Positions 1 to 8,627 are shown, counted from the first letter of the stretch. The stretch is 64,000 bases of DNA from [Clostridium] asparagiforme DSM 15981 (GCA_025149125.1 CP102272.1:1116001-1180000), one strand, 5' to 3'. The notes: generated by a model from the letters alone, not told the origin. Program-made: numbers and translations.

Positions 1-354
1 CCTTGGGGTGTTGAACAGTACGTTTTCAAAGATATGTTTCTCCAGGGGACGGGTTTCAAAGTAGGTTTCCCGGGCCCGGAACAGCTCGCGGATCGCCTCC
101 GGGCCGGTCTGGCCGGGGGCGGGGAAGGGCAGAGCGTCCATGTGCTCCTTCAGCGCCTGAAATATTTCCCGGGCGCACAGGAGAAACAGATCGTCCTTGC
201 CGGAGTAGTAGTGGTACATCATTCCCTTGGAAATGCCGTGGCGGGAACAGATGTTGTCGATGGTGACATCGCTGTAATTGTAGGTTCCAAATTCTTCCAT
301 TGCGGCCTGCAGGATTTCCCGCCTGCTCCGCTCCTGGCGCTGGGCCTGTTTCAT
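1..354 (-). CDS. TetR/AcrR family transcriptional regulator (C-terminus outside window)
   Basis: About 118 N-terminal residues are visible and the frame stays open to the window edge, so the gene is partial. The first ~50 residues form a TetR-type helix-turn-helix, with the recognition region around SDVTIDNICSRHGISKGMMY followed by the usual YYSGKDDLF. The rest would be the all-helical ligand-binding domain. Its ATG overlaps the TGA of the upstream antiporter gene (ATGA), so the two are translationally coupled. This is the classic layout of a repressor that controls its own efflux partner. The ligand is unknown. The pair of palindromes upstream of the antiporter is the probable binding site. 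Confidence 0.9.
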   Translation of the reverse strand, partial: MKQAQRQERSRREILQAAMEEFGTYNYSDVTIDNICSRHGISKGMMYHYYSGKDDLFLLCAREIFQALKEHMDALPFPAPGQTGPEAIRELFRARETYFETRPLEKHIFENVLFNTPR

Positions 355-1595
355 GGGTGTACGCCTCCTCTCAGCTTGGGATCCGGCAGTTCGCCGGCCC
401 ATTCAAATCCTTTTTTCGCCATAAATACAGCGATGATCTCATTAATCACCGCGGCTGCGGCGATGGTCCCCTGGATCAGGGACGCGTATTCCGGCGCCAC
501 GGGAGTTAAGGTGGACACCGCGATGCCGGTGAAAATCAGCGAGACGCCGGAGTGTGGCAGCAGGGTGAGCCCCAGGTAATTGCGGACGGTTTTCGGCGCG
601 CCGGTGATTGCGGCTCCGAAAAATGCGCTGCCGTATTTTCCAACTGCCCGGGAGGCGATGTACACCGCGGTGTAGATTCCCGCGCCCAGGATCAGGTGGT
701 AGTCCAGAGGCGCGCCCAGATTCAGGATCACCACCACCAGGGAGAATCCCACGGCGGGTTTCAGCACGCTCATGATATCGCCCAGCTGCTCTAACGGGAT
801 CATGTTGGCGAACACCGTGGAGAAGGCCATGCCGATCAGCAGGAAATTCAGCACCGGCGCGGGCAGCACGTACCAGTTCAGAATCAGGCCCGCGGCGGTG
901 GAGCCCAGGATCATGGCGGATGTGGCAATGACCGAGCTCTTGGGGCTGTGGATTCTGCACAGCAGTTTTCCGGTGAGAAATCCGATGGCCGCCCCCAGGA
1001 TAACCGGGAAAAATACCAGCAGCACCACCACAAACACCGGAATCTGGCGGGTGGAGGTCCGGGCGGTCACCACGGCGATCACCAGGAAAAATACCAGGGC
1101 GCCCACCAGGTCGTCCATGGCTGCCATGGGGATCAGGGTGCTGGTCACCGGCCCGGAGGTTCTCATCTCGTTCACAATGGACAGGGAGGGCGCGGGGGCT
1201 GTGGCCAGGGCGATTCCGCCGAACAGGAAGGCCAGATAAACGGGCAGGCCGGTGAAGATGCAGATCAGGCTGAATACCAGGCTGACCACCAGAAAGGTGC
1301 CAACGGATTCAATCACCGTCATGACAACGATCTGTTTGCCGGTCTTTTTCATCTGGCTCCAGATGAGCTCCGTACCGATCATCAGGCCCACGGTGCACTC
1401 AAGTAAGCTCTCCGTGACTTCGTACCAGCCGGATTCCATCAGGTGCGCGCTCAACAGCCCAGCGGCGTGGGGGCCTAATACCATTCCGGCGATCAGCCAG
1501 CCGAGAATGGCGGGGAGCTTCAGCTTTGCGATCAGTTTGCCGGCCAATAAGGCGGCTGCGATGGTGATGATGAGTCTCGCTATTTCAATAATCAT
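351..1595 (-). CDS. cation/proton antiporter, CPA2/Kef-NapA-like
   Basis: A ~414-residue integral membrane protein with about 12 hydrophobic segments and no soluble C-terminal TrkA-N domain, so it is a transport core only. The unwound-helix motif ATAPAP and the Asp-Asp pair in PMAAMDDLVG match the ion-binding site of CPA2 exchangers (established for NapA/NhaA-type proteins). It probably exchanges Na+ or K+ for H+ at the cytoplasmic membrane. A GTG nine bases upstream is in frame, but AAAGGA sits only about one base from it and ten from the ATG, so the ATG is preferred. It is the first gene of a two-gene operon with the TetR regulator. Confidence 0.85.
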   Translation of the reverse strand: MIIEIARLIITIAAALLAGKLIAKLKLPAILGWLIAGMVLGPHAAGLLSAHLMESGWYEVTESLLECTVGLMIGTELIWSQMKKTGKQIVVMTVIESVGTFLVVSLVFSLICIFTGLPVYLAFLFGGIALATAPAPSLSIVNEMRTSGPVTSTLIPMAAMDDLVGALVFFLVIAVVTARTSTRQIPVFVVVLLVFFPVILGAAIGFLTGKLLCRIHSPKSSVIATSAMILGSTAAGLILNWYVLPAPVLNFLLIGMAFSTVFANMIPLEQLGDIMSVLKPAVGFSLVVVILNLGAPLDYHLILGAGIYTAVYIASRAVGKYGSAFFGAAITGAPKTVRNYLGLTLLPHSGVSLIFTGIAVSTLTPVAPEYASLIQGTIAAAAVINEIIAVFMAKKGFEWAGELPDPKLRGGVHP

Positions 1596-1623
1596 GTGGT
1601 CCACGTCCTTTGCAGCAAAATAT

Positions 1624-1672
1624 AGACGATATCGTCTGAAAGTATTATAACAAAAACAGACGGTATCGTCTA
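1624..1672 (-). promoter_or_regulatory. antiporter/TetR promoter with two palindromic operators
   Basis: Two near-identical 14-bp palindromes, AGACGATATCGTCT (1624-1637) and AGACGGTATCGTCT (1658-1671), lie 34 bp apart. Between them, on the minus strand, is TATAAT (1644-1649) with a partial -35 TAGACG (1667-1672) 17 bp upstream, inside the second palindrome. One site covers the -35 and the other the transcription start region. This fits repression by the TetR protein encoded in the operon; the protein-site match is inferred. Confidence 0.8.
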
Positions 1673-1692
1673 TATTTATTTTTCAAAGGCGT

Positions 1693-2379
1693 TCACCCGC
1701 GGGATCGGCGGCTGTCGTTCCATTTCAGGATCGGGCCGGACAGGAGAACCGCCGCCAGGATGAACAGGAGGCGGAAAATGACCAGCACCGGGGTGATCAG
1801 GTAATTGGGCGGCCCGTACACCGGGTCCGTGTAGGCGAAGGGAATGGCGGCTAAAAGGATTCCAAAGGCCAGGGCCGCGGTGTAGAGCAGCTTTTGCCGG
1901 AGGGGCACCACACATTTTCCGGCGATCAGCAGCGCGGCCAGCAGAAGGCCGCCGAACAGAGCGATGGCGAGCAGGAGTCCGTCCATTGCCTCCCAGACGG
2001 CGATATAGCGGCGGCGCGTTTCAAACATGGCCATTTTCTCGGGGGACATGGGGCCTTCCGGGATGGCCAGGGTGTGATTGACGCCCCACAGCAGGGCCGA
2101 GCGGACAAAGGTCAGGGCGGTCAGCAGGATAAATAACACCGCGGCGCAGGTTTTCATCCTCCGGACCGCTTTGAGCGTCCGGCTGGTTCCGTAGAGAATG
2201 GCGTCCAGATCGGTTCCGTATACCTCGCACAGGCGCATCAGCATCTCGATATCCGGCCGTGTGCGCCCGGATTCGTAGCTGGAGAGGGCCTGCCGGGTGA
2301 GCCCTATTTTTGCGGCCACCTGCTCCTGGGTCATGCCGCAGTCCAGACGGAGCTGGCGGAGATTTTGATTGATTGACAT
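1693..2379 (-). CDS. XRE-family HTH protein with membrane-spanning C-terminal half
   Basis: Residues 1-65 are a canonical Cro/CI helix-turn-helix (MTQEQVAAKIGLTRQALSSY). After a short linker come about four hydrophobic helices (roughly residues 75-215), ending in a basic tail. HTH-membrane proteins of this build are common in clostridia and are thought to tie DNA binding to a membrane signal; the signal here is unknown. An in-frame ATG lies seven codons upstream, but GAGGTG is eight bases before the ATG chosen. No obvious partner gene is adjacent. Confidence 0.8.
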   Translation of the reverse strand: MSINQNLRQLRLDCGMTQEQVAAKIGLTRQALSSYESGRTRPDIEMLMRLCEVYGTDLDAILYGTSRTLKAVRRMKTCAAVLFILLTALTFVRSALLWGVNHTLAIPEGPMSPEKMAMFETRRRYIAVWEAMDGLLLAIALFGGLLLAALLIAGKCVVPLRQKLLYTAALAFGILLAAIPFAYTDPVYGPPNYLITPVLVIFRLLFILAAVLLSGPILKWNDSRRSRG

Positions 2380-2445
2380 TTGTTTATCACCTCGCTTCAA
2401 GTATAGTAAAGGGGTGCGAAATATGCAAGCAATGATTTGTTGCGA

Positions 2446-2477
2446 GGGGATTTTGGGGGATTTTTGGGGGTGTGGGG
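2446..2477 (+). other. G-quadruplex-type run of four G tracts
   Basis: Four tracts of 4, 5, 5 and 4 guanines are separated by loops of 5, 6 and 3 bases on the plus strand. This fits the usual G3+N1-7 rule for a potential intramolecular G-quadruplex. It sits between the 3' end of the siderophore operon and the start of the XRE gene, both transcribed from the minus strand. Confidence 0.55.
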
Positions 2478-2480
2478 AGG

Positions 2481-3452
2481 TTAAAGCAGTTCGCCCTCCA
2501 GGTCGGCCAGCATCCGGTCCAGGGCGGTGATGCCGCCCTCCGCGGTGTACCAGGCGGCGGGGTGGGACAGGTAGATGATGCGGCCGTTTTTGTAGGCGTC
2601 CGTGCCCATGACCAGCTCATTTTCCACGATGTCCCGCGCAAGCTTGGCGCCGTCGGTGCCGATGGCCGCGTCGCGGTCCAGGACAAAGACGTAGTCCGGG
2701 TTGGTTTTCACGATAAACTCAAAGGAGGCCTCGTTGCCGTGGGTGGAAGTGTCCGCCGCGGCGTCCACGCCGATGTTCTCAAAGCCGGCTTCCCGGCTGA
2801 TCAGGGAACAGCGCCCGTCGCTGCCCAGCACATTGAAGCCGCCGCTGGTACTCATGCCCACGATGGCGGTTTTGCCGGAGGAGAAGGCGGACAGGGCTTT
2901 GATCCGGGCGTCGAAGCCCGCCATCAGCTCCTCCACGCGGCTTTCCAGGCCGAACATGGAAGCGATGATGGATGCGTTTTTGCGGACGCTCTCCACCACG
3001 CCGGTCTCCGGGTCCGTGGCCAGGTAGACCACCGGCGCGATCTCGCTTAAGGCATCGTAGGCGGAGGCCAGACGGCCGCCGATGAAAATGACGTCCGGCT
3101 CGGAGGCCATCACGGCTTCCAGGTCCGCCTCCTTGATGGTGCCAAGGTTGGCGGTGGAACCGCCGGTGTATTGCTGTAAATAGTCCAGGCTGGTGTCCGC
3201 CGAGCCGACCACCCGGCCGCCCAGGCCCAGGGAGTCCAGAATATCCAGAGATGCCATGTCGAGGACGGCGAGGCGTTTGGGATTGTAAGGGACTTCAAGG
3301 GAGATGGGGGATTTGGAGGCGTTTAGGGATTGGATGGTGAGGGAGGAGGGGGAGGCAGATGTTCCGGCCTCTGAGTCCGTTCCGCCGCCAGCGCAGGCCG
3401 CCAGCCCCGCCGCCGTCATCAGTACAACTGCAACAAACACGATTTTTCTCAT
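2481..3452 (-). CDS. iron-siderophore ABC transporter, substrate-binding lipoprotein
   Basis: Starts with a lipoprotein signal peptide ending in the lipobox LAAC (Cys20), then a low-complexity Ser/Thr linker. From about residue 55 onward is a periplasmic-binding-protein type 2 fold (helical-hinge siderophore class), containing LAVLDMASLDILDSLGLG and DVIFIGGR. The 323-residue length is normal. It would be tethered outside the membrane and deliver a ferric siderophore to the two permeases encoded upstream. Last gene of the permease-permease-ATPase-binding protein operon, the order seen in yclNOPQ of Bacillus (petrobactin) and in ceuBCDE. The exact ligand cannot be read from sequence. Confidence 0.9.
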   Translation of the reverse strand: MRKIVFVAVVLMTAAGLAACAGGGTDSEAGTSASPSSLTIQSLNASKSPISLEVPYNPKRLAVLDMASLDILDSLGLGGRVVGSADTSLDYLQQYTGGSTANLGTIKEADLEAVMASEPDVIFIGGRLASAYDALSEIAPVVYLATDPETGVVESVRKNASIIASMFGLESRVEELMAGFDARIKALSAFSSGKTAIVGMSTSGGFNVLGSDGRCSLISREAGFENIGVDAAADTSTHGNEASFEFIVKTNPDYVFVLDRDAAIGTDGAKLARDIVENELVMGTDAYKNGRIIYLSHPAAWYTAEGGITALDRMLADLEGELL

Positions 3453-3492
3453 TCTATCTCTCCTTATCGATTGTTTTCATTACGGGATACCA

Positions 3493-4245
3493 TTAATAAT
3501 ACACAGACAACGGCTTTCCCGCGATTTCCAGAATCTCAAAATCCACCTTATACAGCTCCGACAATGTTTCCTTATTAATCACTTCCCGCACCGTGCCGAA
3601 TTTAGCGATTCTGCCCTCCGCGAAGGCGCAGACGTAATCCGAATAAAACGCCGCGTAGTTGATTTCGTGGAGCACCAGGATCACCGTCTTGCCAAGCTCG
3701 TCGCAGAGGCGGCGCACGGTTTTCATCATGTTGGTGGCGTGGTAAATGTCCAGGTTGTTGGTGGGCTCATCAAGCAGCACGTACTCCGTGTCCTGGGCGA
3801 TCACCATGGCGATGTAGGCCCGCTGGCGCTGGCCGCCGGAGAGCTCGTCGATGAAGCGGTCCTGGAAATCGCCCAGCTCCATGTAGTCCACGGCCTTGTC
3901 GATCACATCCTGATCCTCCTTAGTCAGGCGGCCGCCGGAGTAGGGGAAACGGCCGAACGCCACCAGCTCCCGGACGGTGAGTTTCATCTGAATGTTGTTG
4001 CTCTGGGTCAGTATCGCCAGCCGCTTGGCCAGCTCCCGGTTGTTCCACTTGACGATGTCCTTGCCGCCGAAGTCCACCATGCCGCTGTCCCGGGCGATCA
4101 GCCGGGAAATGATGCCCATGACCGTGGATTTTCCCGCCCCGTTGGGGCCGATCATGGAGATTACCTTGCCTTTGGGGATGTGAAAGGTGACGTCGTCCAC
4201 CACGGTTTTACCGTCGTACTGTTTCGAAAGATTTTTGATGATCAT
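3493..4245 (-). CDS. iron-siderophore ABC transporter, ATP-binding protein
   Basis: A 250-residue ABC ATPase with Walker A GPNGAGKS (residues 33-40), a Q-loop region, signature LSGGQRQR near residue 134 and Walker B YVLLDEPT, followed by the switch His in VLHEINYA. All catalytic motifs are intact. It belongs to the FepC/BtuD-like importer ATPases and energises the two membrane subunits encoded directly upstream, whose last stop codon lies three bases before this ATG. Confidence 0.93.
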   Translation of the reverse strand: MIIKNLSKQYDGKTVVDDVTFHIPKGKVISMIGPNGAGKSTVMGIISRLIARDSGMVDFGGKDIVKWNNRELAKRLAILTQSNNIQMKLTVRELVAFGRFPYSGGRLTKEDQDVIDKAVDYMELGDFQDRFIDELSGGQRQRAYIAMVIAQDTEYVLLDEPTNNLDIYHATNMMKTVRRLCDELGKTVILVLHEINYAAFYSDYVCAFAEGRIAKFGTVREVINKETLSELYKVDFEILEIAGKPLSVYY

Positions 4246-4248
4246 AGG

Positions 4249-5226
4249 TCAGGTCCTCCTGTTGGTCAAAAGCAGGTAGAGGAAATAAAAACCTCCGCCT
4301 ACGGTGATGAAAACGCTGATGGGAACGGCGTAGTGAAAGACCCGTTCCACCAGAAGCTGCCCGCCCACCAGCACGATCATGCCGAACAGGGCGGAGCCAA
4401 GGATCAGCTGGCCGTGGCGGTAGGTCCTTAAAAGCTGGCGGGAGAGATTGGCGATGATCAGGCCCAGAAAGGAGATGGGGCCCACCATGGCGGTGGCCAC
4501 GGCGATGTAGAGGGTCACGCCCAGCAGCAGGCGCCGGACGCATTTGTCATAGTCCACGCCCAGGTTGACGGCCTGATTTTTGCCCAGGGTGAGCACGTCC
4601 AGCAGCCGAAGCTCCCGCCGCAGGGCGAAGGCCACAATCCCCAGCACGGCCAGGGAGAGGAAAATGAGTTCGGAGTTAATGTTGTTAAAGCTGGCCACCA
4701 GGGTCGCCAGCAGCGCGTCGTACTCGTTGGGGTCCATGACCCGGGTCAGGGTGGTCTGGACGCTGGAAAATAGCGAGGTCAGCACAGTCCCGATCAGCAG
4801 CACGTAGAGCACGTTGTGCCGGGTTTTCTGAAAGAGATAGCTGTAAATCACCGTGGCGGCCAGGCCCATAAGCGCCAGGTCCACCACAAAGGAGAGGTTG
4901 GCGTTTACCGCCGGCAAACTTCCCGAACCGGCGAAAAATACCACCGCCGTGTGGATCAGGGTGTAGAGCGAGTTCATGCCCAGCAGGCAGGGGGTGACGA
5001 TGGTGTTGTTGATAATGGACTGGAAAACAATGGAAGCTCCGCCGATGGCAAAGGCGGTGATCAGCATGACAAGGAGCTTCGGGGTGCGGATTTTCATGGC
5101 ATAGCGGAACAGCCTGGCGTTGGAAAAATTCACCTCGTACAGCAGGTAGGCCGCCGCCGCGGCCAACACCAGGGCGGTCAGGACGGCCAGCTTTTGGCGG
5201 CGGGCCGTGTCTGCGGCGGTCCTCAT
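4249..5226 (-). CDS. iron-siderophore ABC transporter permease (second subunit)
   Basis: A 325-residue FecCD-type permease with about nine to ten hydrophobic helices. It contains the EAA-like contact loop around MVGPISFLGLIIANLSRQLL, which binds the ATPase. The ATG overlaps the stop of the first permease (ATGA), so the two halves of the channel are translationally coupled. It pairs with the neighbouring permease as a heterodimer. Confidence 0.9.
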   Translation of the reverse strand: MRTAADTARRQKLAVLTALVLAAAAAYLLYEVNFSNARLFRYAMKIRTPKLLVMLITAFAIGGASIVFQSIINNTIVTPCLLGMNSLYTLIHTAVVFFAGSGSLPAVNANLSFVVDLALMGLAATVIYSYLFQKTRHNVLYVLLIGTVLTSLFSSVQTTLTRVMDPNEYDALLATLVASFNNINSELIFLSLAVLGIVAFALRRELRLLDVLTLGKNQAVNLGVDYDKCVRRLLLGVTLYIAVATAMVGPISFLGLIIANLSRQLLRTYRHGQLILGSALFGMIVLVGGQLLVERVFHYAVPISVFITVGGGFYFLYLLLTNRRT

Positions 5227-6272
5227 GATTCGCCACCTCCTTCCAGCTTTATGGAAGCGCCGCAGCCGGATAAACCGGAGCGGGGAATGCGGACGGCGCG
5301 CCGTCCATTTTTCAGGCGGTAGAGCAGCAGGGCGATGAACAAAATACTGCCGAGCACACCCACCACCAGCTCGATGGGCAGCTCGTAGGGGGCGATCACC
5401 GTCCGGCCGACGATGTCGCAGACCAGCACGAACAATGCGCCGAACAGCGCGGTGTCGGCCAGGGTTCCCCGTATGCGGTCGCCCTTAAACATGGCCACCA
5501 CGTTGGGCACGATCAGGCCCACGTAGGAGATGGAGCCCACCACGACCACAATGGACGCGGTGATCATGGCGGCGATGCTCAGGCCCATAAACAGCACCAG
5601 GTTGTGGGGAATCCCCAGATTCCGGGAAAAATCCCTGCCAAGGCCCACGATGTTGAAGTGGTTGGCGAACACGAAGGCCAGGATCACCAGGGGCACGGTC
5701 AGGTAGACGATCTCGTAGCGTCCCCGCAGCACCAGGGAAAAGTGGCCCACCAGCCAGGAGGACAGGGCCTGGGTCATCTCATATTTGTAGGCCAGGTAAT
5801 TGGTCAGGCCGCCGATGACATTTCCGAACATGATGCCCACTAACGGGACCATGATCACATCCTTGAACTTTATGCGCTGGATGAACCAGACAAAGAGCCA
5901 GGTGCCCAGCACGGCGGCCCCGAAGGCGAAGACGGCCCGGCCCCACAGGGTGGAGTCCGGCAGGAACAGCAGGGCAAAGAGGATGCCCAGCTGGGCCGAG
6001 GAGATGGTGGCGCCGGTGGTGGGCGAGACGAATTTGTTCATGCAGAGCTGCTGCATGATCAGCCCCGCCACACTCATGCCCACGCCGGTGCAGAGAATGG
6101 CCAGGAGCCGGGGCAGCCGGGAAATGAGAAATACTTCCAGAAGCGCTGTGTCGCCGGTGAGCAGGGCGGCGGGGCGGATATCGATCACTCCCACAAAGAG
6201 CGAAAGGACCGAGAGAATCAGCAGGGTTATAAAGAGAAGCAGGGTGAAAGCAGATGGTTTGATGGTGAACAC
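5223..6272 (-). CDS. iron-siderophore ABC transporter permease (first subunit)
   Basis: A ~349-residue FecCD-type permease with about ten membrane helices and the contact loop VGSISYVGLIVPNVVAMFKG. First gene of the importer operon. The start is odd: the only ordinary start codon near the N-terminus is a GTG that overlaps the strong AAAGGAG, leaving no spacing. An ATC lies at the ideal distance of eight bases. Either the GTG is used inefficiently or a non-canonical ATC start is used; the choice shifts the N-terminus by only a few residues. Confidence 0.88.
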   Translation of the reverse strand: MFTIKPSAFTLLLFITLLILSVLSLFVGVIDIRPAALLTGDTALLEVFLISRLPRLLAILCTGVGMSVAGLIMQQLCMNKFVSPTTGATISSAQLGILFALLFLPDSTLWGRAVFAFGAAVLGTWLFVWFIQRIKFKDVIMVPLVGIMFGNVIGGLTNYLAYKYEMTQALSSWLVGHFSLVLRGRYEIVYLTVPLVILAFVFANHFNIVGLGRDFSRNLGIPHNLVLFMGLSIAAMITASIVVVVGSISYVGLIVPNVVAMFKGDRIRGTLADTALFGALFVLVCDIVGRTVIAPYELPIELVVGVLGSILFIALLLYRLKNGRRAVRIPRSGLSGCGASIKLEGGGES

Positions 6273-6301
6273 TCCTTTGTCGTTTGGGCTTGTTTTTAAG
6301 G

Positions 6302-6361
6302 TAGTTAGGTAAAACTAACTATGTACCAGGGTAGGATAGCATAGGGGGATGGAAAATGCAA
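6302..6361 (-). promoter_or_regulatory. siderophore operon promoter with DtxR/IdeR-like iron box
   Basis: On the minus strand TTGCAT (6356-6361) and TATCCT (6333-6338) are 17 bp apart. Just downstream of the expected start point is a palindrome with perfect 7-bp arms, TAGTTAG (6302-6308) and CTAACTA (6315-6321), around a 6-nt centre. Its TTAG...CTAA form resembles DtxR/IdeR-family iron boxes rather than a Fur box. Repression when iron is plentiful is the expected outcome. No DtxR gene is in the window. Confidence 0.6.
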
Positions 6362-6511
6362 GTGGAATTTGAAGGATTTCCAGAAATTGGATTGGAACGA
6401 CCGGGAGAAACGTTTGGCAAGGCTGGGAAAGGCGTGCTAGAAAAGGATAGAAAGACGATGAAACGAAGCAATGCTTTGCTGAAAGATAGAGAGCGGGGGA
6501 TTTTGACGGTC

Positions 6512-6533
6512 AGAGGGCGTGAGAACGCCCTCT
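6512..6533. repeat. perfect hairpin between two minus-strand genes
   Basis: 9-bp perfect arms AGAGGGCGT and ACGCCCTCT around the tetraloop GAGA. It lies just past the stop of the reductase gene and could end its transcript, but no T tract follows on either strand. The rest of the 6273-6573 gap holds only the siderophore promoter. Confidence 0.45.
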
Positions 6534-6573
6534 TCAGGTATGGCGGAGTCTCCGGTACAATGGATACCAACGC

Positions 6574-7503
6574 TCAGATAATCCCCTCATTTTTCTCTTC
6601 CAACACCCGCACCGCGTGATACAAAAACTCATTTAACGGCGTAGGCACGCCGGTCTCCTTCCCAAGGCGGATCACGGTTCCGGCGAACATTTCCACCTCG
6701 GTTTTCCGTCCGTGCTCGATGTCCTGAAGGGTGGAGGGCTTATTGGCATAGGGAACCTTTTTGAGCTGCTCCAGCTGTTTGACCGCGTAGTCGTCATCGA
6801 TGTCGATGCCTTTTTGGCGGGCGATATCGATGACCTCTTTGGCAACCATCAGACGGAGGGCGTTGGCGTGTTCGCTGGCGTTCCACGCGCCGAAGGGGAT
6901 GTGGAGCACTGCGCCAACCTGGTTTTCGCTGACGTTGCACACGAATTTCATCCAGAGGGCCTTTTCCATATCAGGCTGGATTACGGGCCGGATCCCGGCG
7001 CTCTCCAGCAGGCGTTTTACTGCTAAAACCCGGTCGGAAGGCTCCTGATTGTATTTTTCTCCAAATTCGATGGAGGCTCTGGAGGAATTATAGGACACCT
7101 GGTTCCCGTCCATGACCACGCTGACCCTCGCCAGAGAGTAGAGCACCCGGTCCCAGCCGTAGACCGCGGCCACCCGCTCCTCGCTTTCCACGCCGTTTAA
7201 GGGCGACATGATGATGGTATCCGGGCCGATCTGACGCCGCATATCCTCCAGCGCCTGGGACAGGCCGGTAATCTTGGTGATCACGATCGCCAGATCCGCG
7301 TACCCGGTTTCCTCCTCCGGCGCGACCACCCGGAAATGGAAGGGAACCCCGTTGACCACGATGCCGTCCCGCTCCAGGCGCTCTTTCCGCGCCCCGCCCG
7401 CGACGATCCGCAGATTCTCCCCCAGTACCCTTTGCAGATTGCTTGCAAGAAAACTTCCAATGGCTCCCAGACCGATCAGCGCTACGGTTTTTATCTCTCT
7501 CAT
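6574..7503 (-). CDS. ketopantoate reductase family (PanE/ApbA-like) oxidoreductase
   Basis: A 309-residue protein with an N-terminal Rossmann motif GLGAIGSFLAS (about residues 11-21) for NADPH and a C-terminal all-helical ApbA_C domain from about residue 180. The family reduces 2-ketopantoate to pantoate for coenzyme A synthesis, but many paralogues act on other 2-keto or 3-hydroxy acids. No panB, panC or panD is nearby and the gene is divergent from a LysR regulator, so a catabolic paralogue is as likely as a true PanE. No gene symbol is assigned for that reason. Confidence 0.82.
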   Translation of the reverse strand: MREIKTVALIGLGAIGSFLASNLQRVLGENLRIVAGGARKERLERDGIVVNGVPFHFRVVAPEEETGYADLAIVITKITGLSQALEDMRRQIGPDTIIMSPLNGVESEERVAAVYGWDRVLYSLARVSVVMDGNQVSYNSSRASIEFGEKYNQEPSDRVLAVKRLLESAGIRPVIQPDMEKALWMKFVCNVSENQVGAVLHIPFGAWNASEHANALRLMVAKEVIDIARQKGIDIDDDYAVKQLEQLKKVPYANKPSTLQDIEHGRKTEVEMFAGTVIRLGKETGVPTPLNEFLYHAVRVLEEKNEGII

Positions 7504-7538
7504 ATTGATACCTCGCTTTTCCAGTTTGCTTTTAGTTC

Positions 7539-7567
7539 AGTATAATCACTGGGAAATTCAATGTCAA
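7539..7567 (-). promoter_or_regulatory. promoter of the ketopantoate-reductase-like gene
   Basis: TTGACA (7562-7567) and TATACT (7539-7544), 17 bp apart on the minus strand, about 35 bp before the start codon. A near-consensus sigma-A promoter. Confidence 0.7.
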
Positions 7568-7745
7568 TGCCGCAAACGCCCCTTCAGATGTAACAGTTCA
7601 GACGGCTTGTCTTCTTGACCGAAAAAGACTGGCAAAGAAGCTCCAAAAAAACAGGACGCCGGTCCATTTTTAGTGTACAATAGATAGAAACAGCGCCTGC
7701 AAAGGCGCGGGACCGCGGGAAATGGAGAAGATTCGGGAGGGATTC

Positions 7746-8618
7746 ATGAATACAAAGGATTTGAAATGTTTTCAGACCGTGTACGAGGAGGGCAGCATCC
7801 ACCAGGCCGCCCGCAAACTCTACATCACGCCCCAGGGGTTGAGCAAGAATATCCGCCTCCTGGAAAATGAACTTGGCGCCCAGCTCTTCGAGCGGACGAA
7901 AAAGGGGCTGAAACCCACGGAGAGCGCGGATTTCCTGTATCAGAAGGCGGAGCGGATCGTGAGCCAGCTGGAGGAGATCGAGTACGGGCTGCGGCAGCTG
8001 GAGCGCAAGGAGATCGTGCTGCGTCTGGGCTGCGCCTGCGGCGTGTTCAACGTGATCCCCTTCCAGCTGATTCTGGATTTCATGGAGCGCCATCCCTTGA
8101 TCCGGGTGGAGTGGTGCGAGTATTCCAACCGGGAGGTGAAGGAAATGCTGAACGCCTCCAGGATCGAGTACGGCTTCACGGTGGGCATGTGCGAGGAGGG
8201 GGCGGTGATCCAGCGCAGGCTGGCGAAGCGGGAGATTCTACTGTTGGTCTGGGAGGGGCATCCCCTGTACGGCTGCGACCGTGTGACCATCGATCTGCTG
8301 CGGGATGAGAACCTGATCCTGATGAACGAGAATTTCCATATGTTCCACGATTTCCGCAAAGCCTGCCAGGTCCGGGGATTTCTGCCGAAAATCGCCGCAA
8401 AGACCGCGGACGGCCCCTTTCTCTACAAGCTGTGCGCCCAGCGGATCGGCCTGGCGGTGATCCCGGATTTCATGGTGGACGACTTTAAAATGGAGGGGCT
8501 GCGGGCCGTTCCCTTCGAGGAGGGGCTGACCTGGGAGGTCTACGGCGTGTTCCGGGAGGACAACCGGAACTTTGAGACCATCGCCGCCTTCGACGGGTAT
8601 CTGAAACAGAATATGTGA
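7746..8618 (+). CDS. LysR family transcriptional regulator
   Basis: A 290-residue LysR-type regulator. The winged HTH occupies residues 1-60 (MNTKDLKCFQTVYEEGSIHQ onward, recognition helix near YITPQGLSKNIRLLE) and the co-inducer-binding type 2 periplasmic fold starts near residue 88. An in-frame ATG eight codons upstream exists, but GGAGGG lies just before the ATG chosen. It is divergent from the ketopantoate-reductase-like gene and upstream of an Old Yellow Enzyme, so either neighbour may be its target. Confidence 0.88.
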   Translation: MNTKDLKCFQTVYEEGSIHQAARKLYITPQGLSKNIRLLENELGAQLFERTKKGLKPTESADFLYQKAERIVSQLEEIEYGLRQLERKEIVLRLGCACGVFNVIPFQLILDFMERHPLIRVEWCEYSNREVKEMLNASRIEYGFTVGMCEEGAVIQRRLAKREILLLVWEGHPLYGCDRVTIDLLRDENLILMNENFHMFHDFRKACQVRGFLPKIAAKTADGPFLYKLCAQRIGLAVIPDFMVDDFKMEGLRAVPFEEGLTWEVYGVFREDNRNFETIAAFDGYLKQNM

Positions 8619-8627
8619 TGGTGGAAA

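Noticed and set aside
6356..6619. Plus-strand open frame between the siderophore operon and the reductase gene
   Set aside because: It runs over the siderophore promoter and a hairpin and into the end of the reductase gene, with no start signals.
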